This document shows, in pieces, positions 17,992 through 25,271 of a stretch of 49,986 bases of DNA; within the stretch, counting starts at the first letter, position 1, and every line of letters starts with the position of its first letter. A model generated the notes under the pieces. That model was given only the letters and a program-made list of their open reading frames with translations. It was not told the origin of the DNA and did no database searches. A program made the position numbers and the translations under genes. The stretch covers positions 1 to 49,986 of the forward strand of contig RECI01000206.1 of assembly GCA_007694095.1 (NCBI GenBank), given 5' to 3'. The DNA comes from Balneolaceae bacterium (GTDB lineage: Bacteria; Bacteroidota; Rhodothermia; Balneolales; Balneolaceae).

Positions 17992-18648
17992 CTAATTCAG
18001 CTCTGCAATTACGGACTCGCCGGCGATGGTTCGGTCTCCTTCTTTAACTTTGATTACAGTACCTTGGGGAATCAAAATATCCATTCTGGAACCAAATTTC
18101 ATGATTCCAAAACGTTCGCCCGCTTCAAGCGTATCACCTTCACTGATATGATACACAATTCTGCGTGCTAAAAAACCCGTTATTTGTTTGAATAGTATTT
18201 TGATACCAGTCGGGTGCTTTACCCCAAAATGAGCGCGCTCATTTTCTTCAGAAGCATGATCCTCCCAGGCCACGAGGTATTTTCCGGGGTAGTATTTCAC
18301 ATATTCCAAATCACCTGAAACCGGGTTTCTGTTAACATGAACATCCAACGGTGATAAAAAAATACTTATCTGGGTAACCGGCCCGTTGATGTATTCATTT
18401 TCTTGTGACGGCTGAACCAAAACAACTTTACCGTCGGCCGGTGACAATACCAGGTTATCTCCTTCAGGTGGAGTCCTCTCGGGGTCTCGAAAGAAGTACA
18501 GAATCAATCCGCACAAAGCTATCAGAAGCGGATAAACGATGTACATCAGCCATACCGGGGCAAACGATATACCATACCCTGCAAGTATACTAAATGAAAA
18601 AACAAGGATGATTGTAGTAAACCCCTCTTTAGCTATTGTCATTACCAT
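17992..18648 (-). CDS. psd: Phosphatidylserine decarboxylase (short form)
   Basis: Converts phosphatidylserine to phosphatidylethanolamine. It is a self-cleaving pyruvoyl enzyme; the cleavage site is Gly186-Ser187 in MKFGSRMD, which yields the pyruvoyl group on the small subunit. Other family blocks: FFRDPERTPP (52-61), LSPADGKV (69-76) and FLSPLDVHVNRNP (97-109). Two hydrophobic helices at the N-terminus anchor it in the inner membrane. At 218 residues it is the short form, with no long N-terminal extension. It lies 54 bases upstream of pssA on the same strand. Confidence 0.95.
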   Translation of the reverse strand: MVMTIAKEGFTTIILVFSFSILAGYGISFAPVWLMYIVYPLLIALCGLILYFFRDPERTPPEGDNLVLSPADGKVVLVQPSQENEYINGPVTQISIFLSPLDVHVNRNPVSGDLEYVKYYPGKYLVAWEDHASEENERAHFGVKHPTGIKILFKQITGFLARRIVYHISEGDTLEAGERFGIMKFGSRMDILIPQGTVIKVKEGDRTIAGESVIAELN

Positions 18649-18740
18649 TAAATCGAATTACCAATTCCTGATATATCTATATTATAATTAAATCTTTGCA
18701 CACTTTACGTTTTTGGCGGTTAATACACGGTCAAACTGGC

Positions 18741-20084
18741 TTAACCTCCAAAGGTACGCAGGATATCATTAAATGTTATTAGGATGATCAGGCCAACAAG
18801 AAAAATAAACCCAAGCTGCTGGAGTCCCATTCTGACTTTTGGAGACGGCTCCCTTCGGGTAATGCCTTCATATACCAGGAACATGAAATGGCCCCCATCC
18901 AGTGCGGGTATGGGCAGCATATTCATAATAGCCAGTGTAATGCTGAGAAAAGCGGTAATATTCCAAAAACCAAACCAGCCGCCGCTTTGGGTTGCTTCCC
19001 GCGTTATATTGGCAATAGCTACCGGCCCGCCAAGGTTTTCTCTTACAGAAATATCTCCTGAAAACATCCGCCCAATACCCTTTATGATCCCGAAAAACGT
19101 ATCATTCGTGCGGTTATATCCAACTACGAGTGATTGTCCGAGATTATAATTTTTCCTTTCGATATCAAAAATATCTGCAGCGTTGAGCGACTGAATTCCA
19201 ATCCGGTTCTCTTCATCAGGTACAACCGATAATGTAACTATTTCCTGTCCTCTCATAACGTCAAACTGCAATTCGCCTTCCGCGGCCTGGATTCTTTGTA
19301 CAACCTGGAGCCAGTATGAAACCGGCTCACCATCAACCGCTACGATTTCATCTCCGTCCATCATCCCCGCCTCAGCCGCAGGAGAACCGCTCATCACCCT
19401 GAGGATTTTGCTTGGCAGGCTGTTGGTTTCGTCAATAAACCGGCCTTCACGGTTTATAAGATCGAGAAAGTTTGGCGGAGTGGAAACCGTTACCACTTCT
19501 CCATCCCTGCGAACCAGGAAACTAAGATCGCGCTCTGTCAATGAAGAAGGAGAAAAAAGCTGGTTAAAATATTCAACCTCTCTCCCATTGACGCCAATGA
19601 TTTGATCTCCCGTTTGCAGACCGATCTGGTCTGCAACAGATCCCTCCTGTACATAAATTCCCGGTACAGAATCAACGGGGATCACTGTTTCTCCGTAATT
19701 CCACGCCATACCGGTGTAAATAATTACAGCAAGTATCATATTGAAAATTACGCCGGCAAGAATTACAATGGTTCTCTGCCAAACAGGCCTGCTTCGAAAT
19801 TCATCGGGTTTTACCTCTTCACCTACAAAAGTATCATCCATAGATTCATCAATCATTCCGGCAATTTGTACGTATCCGCCCAAAGGTGTTGCCCCTATCA
19901 CGTACTCTGTATCCCCTTTCTTAAAACCAAAAATCTTTGGAGGAAAGCCGATTGAAAATTTATTCACTCTCATCTTAAAAAATTTAGCCGCAATAAAATG
20001 GCCCAACTCGTGTACGGTAACGAGGATAAAAATCGCCGCAATAAAAATGAGTATTGTAGAGGATATACTGATAATCCAGTCCAT
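18741..20084 (-). CDS. rseP: RseP-type site-2 protease
   Basis: Intramembrane zinc metalloprotease that cuts anti-sigma factors and remnant signal peptides. The first helix carries HELGH (H25, E26, H29), and the last helical part carries NMLPIPALDGGHF, whose Asp is the third ligand. Two PDZ domains lie between them (about 125-205 and 210-295). A four-helix topology is visible, and the length is 447 residues. It sits 3 bases after dxr on the same strand, the order (dxr-rseP) seen in many bacteria. The ECF sigma gene at 35679 is a possible beneficiary, but no link is shown. Confidence 0.95.
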   Translation of the reverse strand: MDWIISISSTILIFIAAIFILVTVHELGHFIAAKFFKMRVNKFSIGFPPKIFGFKKGDTEYVIGATPLGGYVQIAGMIDESMDDTFVGEEVKPDEFRSRPVWQRTIVILAGVIFNMILAVIIYTGMAWNYGETVIPVDSVPGIYVQEGSVADQIGLQTGDQIIGVNGREVEYFNQLFSPSSLTERDLSFLVRRDGEVVTVSTPPNFLDLINREGRFIDETNSLPSKILRVMSGSPAAEAGMMDGDEIVAVDGEPVSYWLQVVQRIQAAEGELQFDVMRGQEIVTLSVVPDEENRIGIQSLNAADIFDIERKNYNLGQSLVVGYNRTNDTFFGIIKGIGRMFSGDISVRENLGGPVAIANITREATQSGGWFGFWNITAFLSITLAIMNMLPIPALDGGHFMFLVYEGITRREPSPKVRMGLQQLGFIFLVGLIILITFNDILRTFGG

Positions 20085-20087
20085 GTA

Positions 20088-21242
20088 TTAAACTAAGAGG
20101 TTATTTGCGAACTCGCGTGTTTCTTTATCAATATGCAGTAACGCTTCTGATGTTATTTCCTTATTCGATTTAATATTGTTCAGTGACAACTTAATGATCT
20201 CAGGGATATGAATATAACGAATTTCCTTTTTCAAAAATCTTTCAACTGCAATTTCATTGGCTGCGTTTAAAACAGCGGGTTGAAATCCTCCTGCTTTGGC
20301 TGCCTGAATTGACAGCCCTAAGCATGGAAATTTTTTAAAATCCACCGGATAAATTTCCATATTAACATGTTGAGTATAATCAAGTGTTTGATTTGGATAA
20401 GATACCCGTTCAGGATATGTGAGCGCATATAAAATTGGCACTTTCATATCCGGAGGGCCAAGCTGTGCTTTGGATGAGCCGTCTACAAACTCAATAATTG
20501 AATGAATAATGCTTTGTGGGTGTATAACGGGTTCAATTTTTTCAACAGGCAGGTTAAACATCCATTTAGCTTCGATGATCTCAAGGCCTTTATTCATCAT
20601 TGTAGATGAATCAATGGTAATTTTTGCTCCCATATCCCAGTTTGGATGCCGAAGGGCATCTTCTACTGTGATTTTCTGCATCTCTTCTTCGGTATATTGC
20701 CTGAATGGGCCGCCACTTGCCGTAATTATTATTTTTTTTATAGTTGACTTCTTTTCTCCTACGAGACATTGAAGCATTGCGGAATGCTCCGAATCAACCG
20801 GGATTAAATTGCCTTTTTTAAATGCCGGCATTGCTGTTAAAAGTTCACCTCCTACCACAAGAGATTCCTTATTCGCCAATGCTATCTTTTTTTCCCGCTT
20901 TAATGCATGGTAGGTCGGGAAAAAACCGGAAAAACCAACCAGGCTGTTCAATAAAAAATCATAATCATATTCTTCTGCAACAGATATAAGTGCATCTGAT
21001 CCATATTCTGTAATTGAAGGTTTATGGGTCAGAAGTTCTAAAAACTGACGTTTATATTTTTCATTTCCAAGCACCACAACATCCGGCTTAAAGTGATTTA
21101 CCTGTTTTGCTAAATCACGGTAATTATTATTCGCCGTAAGTACAGAAATATGGAATAGCTGGGTTTTATGGCTTAATATTTCAAGAGCCTGCGTCCCGAT
21201 TGATCCCGTTGAGCCAAATATTGCGAGTTTCTCTTTAGACAA
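20088..21242 (-). CDS. dxr: 1-deoxy-D-xylulose 5-phosphate reductoisomerase (TTG start)
   Basis: Second enzyme of the MEP isoprenoid pathway; converts DXP to MEP with NADPH and a divalent metal. The N-terminal NADPH-binding GSTGSIG (10-16), LANKESLVVGG, the metal/substrate block PVDSEHSA, and ITASGGPFR, HPNWDMGAKITIDSSTMMNKG and the C-terminal LNAANEIAVE are all present. It is 384 residues, full length. The start is TTG at 21242 (SKEKLAIFGSTG follows), with no better ATG near. It lies just downstream of the histone-deacetylase remnant and 3 bases before rseP. Confidence 0.96.
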   Translation of the reverse strand: MSKEKLAIFGSTGSIGTQALEILSHKTQLFHISVLTANNNYRDLAKQVNHFKPDVVVLGNEKYKRQFLELLTHKPSITEYGSDALISVAEEYDYDFLLNSLVGFSGFFPTYHALKREKKIALANKESLVVGGELLTAMPAFKKGNLIPVDSEHSAMLQCLVGEKKSTIKKIIITASGGPFRQYTEEEMQKITVEDALRHPNWDMGAKITIDSSTMMNKGLEIIEAKWMFNLPVEKIEPVIHPQSIIHSIIEFVDGSSKAQLGPPDMKVPILYALTYPERVSYPNQTLDYTQHVNMEIYPVDFKKFPCLGLSIQAAKAGGFQPAVLNAANEIAVERFLKKEIRYIHIPEIIKLSLNNIKSNKEITSEALLHIDKETREFANNLLV

Positions 21243-21257
21243 AATGATTGATTGAAT

Positions 21258-21509
21258 TTATACAGAAAATAGCAAAAAGTTATTGAAACAGTGGTGATGA
21301 AATATCCTTTGCCATACGGCATGGCTGTCTCGTGTTGTATGTGCAGCGCATAAGCTTGGAAAACCGGCCATTTTTGTTTCAATTACATGCTCAGGCTGAA
21401 TAATTCGGCGAGTGATAAGATATTGATACAACCCTGAGAATTTTTCCATCGGAAAGATATGGCCCTTTGGCAGCGGAGCAACATATGATGGTGAATAACT
21501 GACTCTCAA
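21258..21509 (-). pseudogene. Truncated histone deacetylase-family gene (N-terminal fragment)
   Basis: An 83-codon frame starting at TTG. It reads VSYSPSYVAPLPKGHIFPME near the N-terminus, which matches the start of bacterial histone deacetylase/acetoin-utilisation proteins (the Y...PLP.GHrFPM.K block), and continues to a degraded 'CAAHT' equivalent of the next conserved block (about residues 50-57). The family is normally about 300 residues. Here the catalytic HH, D/H and Y parts are gone, and the frame ends in an unrelated tail directly before dxr. It starts 17 bases after the pgeF stop, so the ancestral gene was part of the aroE-pgeF-dxr transcript. A deletion best explains it. Confidence 0.7.
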
Positions 21510-21526
21510 TATCTGTTGTTTATGCG

Positions 21527-22267
21527 TTATTTTAATCCTATCAGTGCTAACATTCTGCCCGCACTCTCCCGTTCTCTGCGAAAAGAAAAAAAATCTGTAT
21601 TACCGAATGTACACTCATCTGATAATTCGATGTTCACGGGCGGGATTCCCCATGATGTCAACTGTTTTGTGATATACCCTGGTAAATCAACATGGGTTTT
21701 ATGGTACGATTTTTTGTCACAAAATTGATCGGGAAACAACTGTGCCACCTCCTCTCCCACTTCGAATGCTTTCTGCGATATACATGGACTGATATAAGCA
21801 TGAAAATTTTCCGCATTGCCCCCCTCCTTCTCCATCATGTCCAAACCGGCTGGAATTATACCGCTTACTGCACCGCGCCATCCGGCATGGAATGCTCCTA
21901 TGATCTTATTGAGAGGGTCTGCCACTAATATGGCAGCACAATCAGCCACCTGTATCCCAATATAAACGTTTTTGGTTGATGTAATTAGCCCATCAGTATC
22001 CGGATAAATTCCACCTTCAGTAATAATTTTTATCCCGTTACCGTGAACCTGTTTTGCAAGAGCCAGGTTTTCTCTTTTTAAATTTAATTGCTTCAGCAAT
22101 TTCTGATAATTCTTTTCAATCTCCTGTAAAGAAGCATTTGTAGTAAATCCGAAATTTATCCCGTCTGGATAGTCTTTTGAAGGAAAAACGCTACGGTTTG
22201 CTTTTGTGAAAACTGCTTCCAGGTGATTGTATCCTCTGAAAATGTTGGGAATAACCACATCAATCAT
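21527..22267 (-). CDS. pgeF: PgeF/YfiH-type laccase-domain protein
   Basis: Multicopper 'polyphenol oxidase' family protein. Members act on purine nucleosides, and in E. coli YfiH/PgeF edits peptidoglycan precursors. The metal-binding residues sit in KQVHGNGI, VADCAAILVAD and GAFHAGWRGAVSG, all intact. It is 246 residues, standard length, with no signal peptide. It overlaps the end of aroE by 4 bases. The histone-deacetylase remnant follows. Which activity matters here cannot be decided from sequence. Confidence 0.9.
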   Translation of the reverse strand: MIDVVIPNIFRGYNHLEAVFTKANRSVFPSKDYPDGINFGFTTNASLQEIEKNYQKLLKQLNLKRENLALAKQVHGNGIKIITEGGIYPDTDGLITSTKNVYIGIQVADCAAILVADPLNKIIGAFHAGWRGAVSGIIPAGLDMMEKEGGNAENFHAYISPCISQKAFEVGEEVAQLFPDQFCDKKSYHKTHVDLPGYITKQLTSWGIPPVNIELSDECTFGNTDFFSFRRERESAGRMLALIGLK

Positions 22268-23133
22268 ACTCTGTAAATGTGATTTTTTAATTTTTTCCTG
22301 ATTAATTTAACCGGAAATTCATTACCTGTCCAAATGTTAAAGGAACGGCTACCCTGGTAAATCAGCATGTCGAGACCATTCAAATAGTGAGAACCACTAT
22401 GACTGGCCTGTTTTAAAAATTCAGTTTCGGGAGGATTATACACCAGGTCATAACAAACTTTCTCCCGTAAGTGTGAAACATCTTTCCATTGAACCGGACT
22501 ATTTCCGGTTTGTGGCGACATTCCAAGCGGGGTTGAATTTACAATGATTGAGGCTTCAGGGGCATAATCAGTCCACAGTAAATAATCACAGACATATACA
22601 GTAGCGTAGTCGGAGTTTATTTCTTTTCCTACCGGGTTTCTGGTAACAAAAACCAGTTCGTCGAACCCTAATTTTTCAAGCCCTTTTTTAACCGCTTTGC
22701 TCGACCCTCCTGTGCCAAAGATGATTGCCCTGCTCAATTCAAGGGTATCAAGAAATTTTTCAAGCGGTTTTAAAAACCCGTAAACATCAGTGTTATACCC
22801 TGTAAGTTTGCCATTTTTTTTTGCAATCGTATTAATTGCCCCGATCTCGTCTGCTGAAGGATCGATTACATCAACCAGATCAAGCAACATATTTTTAAAA
22901 GGGATTGTAATATTGCACCCTAAAAACTCGTCACGGTTACACCACGCAGCAAACGTACTTATTTCAGCCTGCCTAAGGTTGAGGGCTATATATGTTGCAT
23001 CAAATTGGAAATGGTCCAGTGCTGTTTGATGCATTAGCGGAGACAGGGAATGGCTTACAGGATTACCAACCACAAAATAATGGGGCCTTTTGGAATATTC
23101 TGATTTTTGAAATTCTTCAAGAGTGTAAACCAT
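22264..23133 (-). CDS. aroE: Shikimate dehydrogenase
   Basis: NADPH-dependent reduction of 3-dehydroshikimate to shikimate in aromatic amino acid synthesis. It has the substrate-binding motif NPVSHSLSPLMHQ (about 24-36), the catalytic Lys in NITIPFKNML, INTIAKKNGKLTGYNTDVYGF (with the Asn and Asp of the active site) and the nucleotide loop FGTGGSSKAV. It is 289 residues, in range. It is the first gene of a minus-strand cluster with pgeF (4-base overlap), then dxr and rseP. The hairpin at 23167-23201 separates it from the SRPBCC gene upstream. Confidence 0.95.
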   Translation of the reverse strand: MVYTLEEFQKSEYSKRPHYFVVGNPVSHSLSPLMHQTALDHFQFDATYIALNLRQAEISTFAAWCNRDEFLGCNITIPFKNMLLDLVDVIDPSADEIGAINTIAKKNGKLTGYNTDVYGFLKPLEKFLDTLELSRAIIFGTGGSSKAVKKGLEKLGFDELVFVTRNPVGKEINSDYATVYVCDYLLWTDYAPEASIIVNSTPLGMSPQTGNSPVQWKDVSHLREKVCYDLVYNPPETEFLKQASHSGSHYLNGLDMLIYQGSRSFNIWTGNEFPVKLIRKKLKNHIYRV

Positions 23134-23166
23134 TCAGCATAAACAATATAGACATTCAAACAAAAA

Positions 23167-23201
23167 AAATGCGTCCCGGCGTTTTAAACCGGGACGCATT
23201 T
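23167..23201 (-). terminator. Rho-independent terminator after the SRPBCC gene
   Basis: A perfect 11-bp stem (23169-23179 with 23189-23199, core GCGTCCCGG/CCGGGACGC) and a 9-base loop. On the minus strand it is followed by seven or eight T (A-tract 23162-23168 on the plus strand). It lies between the SRPBCC gene (stop at 23224) and aroE (start 23133), so it ends the upstream transcript. Confidence 0.85.
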
Positions 23202-23223
23202 CAATACTTGCCATGATGAAAAA

Positions 23224-23697
23224 TCAAGCGGTTATTTCACTCTCAGCACTTACAGACTCTGTTTCTACATCTTTAAAAGTGTCTGATTCTGCAAGGTGTT
23301 TAAACTTTTGAAGATCTTTTATCAATTGCGCGGGGAGATCCTCAATAAATGAAGCTAAATCTTCATCAGCTTCACCAAAAAAGGTTCGATAATCCAATGA
23401 GAAATCCACCCTTGTTTTCTCACCATTGCTAAGGGGTGTGAACCGTATGGTTCCGGTTTGATTTAAATTTCCATTAATGGTAATCCATGCAAACCTTGTA
23501 TTTCGTAAATTGTCAATGATATTGGTAGTCCATTGAAACTCTTCTCCGCCAATCGTAGTTATATAGTTGAAAGTCTGGGAATTGACTTTTTCAACTTTAT
23601 CGATGCGGTGGAGAAACTTGGGAAAATGGACGGGATTGCATAATAATTCGTAAACTTTGGCTAAAGGTAAGTCTACTTCTATTCTTTCGTGCGCCAT
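23224..23697 (-). CDS. SRPBCC (START-like) ligand-binding protein
   Basis: A polyketide cyclase/dehydrase-type protein with the helix-grip fold, which binds hydrophobic ligands. The domain starts at once (AHERIEVDLPLAKVYELLCN, then PVHFPKFLHRIDKVEKV) and includes the usual GGEEFQWTTNII and TRVDFSLDYR strands and a long C-terminal helix (LPAQLIKDLQKFKHLAE). The ATG at 23697 fits the domain; the frame is open to 23781, but those 28 extra residues look unrelated. It has an acidic Ser/Glu-rich tail. It is divergent from the outer-membrane gene at 23818 and ends at a strong terminator. The ligand is unknown. Confidence 0.85.
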   Translation of the reverse strand: MAHERIEVDLPLAKVYELLCNPVHFPKFLHRIDKVEKVNSQTFNYITTIGGEEFQWTTNIIDNLRNTRFAWITINGNLNQTGTIRFTPLSNGEKTRVDFSLDYRTFFGEADEDLASFIEDLPAQLIKDLQKFKHLAESDTFKDVETESVSAESEITA

Positions 23698-23817
23698 AAG
23701 TAATTTTCGCTTCGGAAATGAAAAGTTATGATTCGGAGTTGAAATGAAAATGACTGCAGATAATATACATCCACAATGCAATAAAAATACGAATATTTGG
23801 ACTAAGCATCAATTACT

Positions 23818-25200
23818 TTGAGAATAAACATTCAAAATAGATCTCTTTTCCTTTTTTTCAAATATTTTGGTCTGCCAATTTTTATATGCTTTCACTTTTT
23901 CTTTGCCACAGTACAATCTGCTGGTGCACAGACATCGTTAAACGGTATGTATCAGAATTATAATGCCCTTCAGACTGCAGGCAACAATGAAATTATCACT
24001 GCGAGAAACAGGTTAAGGCTGCAAATGCAGCATACCCGGAGTTTTGGGGGTTTCAGGGGTGAAACTGACCTGATTCAAAGATACAATAAATCTACAGATA
24101 TCGAGATCCGTTTACGTGAATTATATATTGATTGGTTTTTTGGTGATTATGATTTGCGAATCGGGAAACAGAAAATAATCTGGGGCAGGGCAACCGGTGG
24201 TTTCATAACGGATATATTGACACCAGTTGATTTACGTGAGTTTCTTACACAAGACCCGGAGGATTTACGTATAGGCTTAACGGCGATTAACCTTACACGG
24301 TACTACGGTTCAAATTTTTTACAGATTGTGTTGAGTCCGGTTTTTGAACCGGATTTATTGCCTGAACCAGACTCACGATGGTTTCCCATTCAGATGATCC
24401 CCGGTCCGATACCGGTAACCTATAAGGGTACTGAACGTTCTACGCCATTAAAAGATGCAGGACTGGCGCTTCGCTATGGCATCCGTTCACCGTCCCGTTT
24501 AGACCTTGATCTGATGCTTCTACGATGGACTCATCCAATGCCAACATATGGAATAACATTCAGCATATTAACAGTTCAGGATATTTTGCGGGCAAATCTG
24601 AACGAATCTTATCAACATTCCTGGATGGGTGGGCTTTCGGCATCATTTCAGTTGTATGAAGACCTTTTCCTTACCGGAGAAGCACTTTTCGTAAAGGACA
24701 GGCTTTTCACTTATCTCCCTGTTTCGGTCGAAAGACTTGAAAACGCATTAACCACGCCAAACGGGGTTTTCCAATTATTACAGGATTTTGAATTCAGGGA
24801 CGACGGGTACCTGGTGAATAAACCATGGCTTAACAGCATGATCGGTGTTGAAACCAATTGGCACAATACCACTATTGGGGCACAATTTTTTGTTGAAGGC
24901 ATTCTGAATTACGAAGAAAAAATACTTCCTCAGCGCATCTTTCCATATGTTACATTCCTGGCGACCCGGAATTTTGCTCAAGACAGGCTCCGGGTGTTAA
25001 CACTTACACGCTACAACATATATGCAGAGGATTTTTGGTTTCAGCTTCAGGGTACATACGAAGCCGCCGATGGGCTTGAAATCTCTTTGGGAACCAATTT
25101 ATTTGGCGGGGATCCGGTTACGCCATTCTATGGCCACTTCAGTTTTAACAGGTTCCGTGAAAACAGTTTCATATTTACACGTATTGCATTCTATTTTTGA
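23818..25200 (+). CDS. DUF1302-like outer-membrane protein (TTG start)
   Basis: A 460-residue secreted beta-barrel. A long signal peptide ends near SAGAQT (about residue 38), and the C-terminal residue is Phe (TRIAFYF), typical of barrels inserted by BAM. The blocks DYDLRIGKQKIIWGRATGGF and ILTPVDLREFLTQDPEDLRIG match the DUF1302 family, whose genes often sit beside MMPL/RND transporters. It is followed after 71 bases by just such a transporter. Together they suggest movement of lipid or another hydrophobic substrate between membranes. The start is TTG at 23818; no ATG or GTG lies near in frame. Confidence 0.82.
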   Translation: MRINIQNRSLFLFFKYFGLPIFICFHFFFATVQSAGAQTSLNGMYQNYNALQTAGNNEIITARNRLRLQMQHTRSFGGFRGETDLIQRYNKSTDIEIRLRELYIDWFFGDYDLRIGKQKIIWGRATGGFITDILTPVDLREFLTQDPEDLRIGLTAINLTRYYGSNFLQIVLSPVFEPDLLPEPDSRWFPIQMIPGPIPVTYKGTERSTPLKDAGLALRYGIRSPSRLDLDLMLLRWTHPMPTYGITFSILTVQDILRANLNESYQHSWMGGLSASFQLYEDLFLTGEALFVKDRLFTYLPVSVERLENALTTPNGVFQLLQDFEFRDDGYLVNKPWLNSMIGVETNWHNTTIGAQFFVEGILNYEEKILPQRIFPYVTFLATRNFAQDRLRVLTLTRYNIYAEDFWFQLQGTYEAADGLEISLGTNLFGGDPVTPFYGHFSFNRFRENSFIFTRIAFYF

Positions 25201-25271
25201 CAAACAGGAATTCAAACCATCCGGAATGGGTTTGATGGTGTGTATTATCTGTAATCTATTTATTTACGCAC

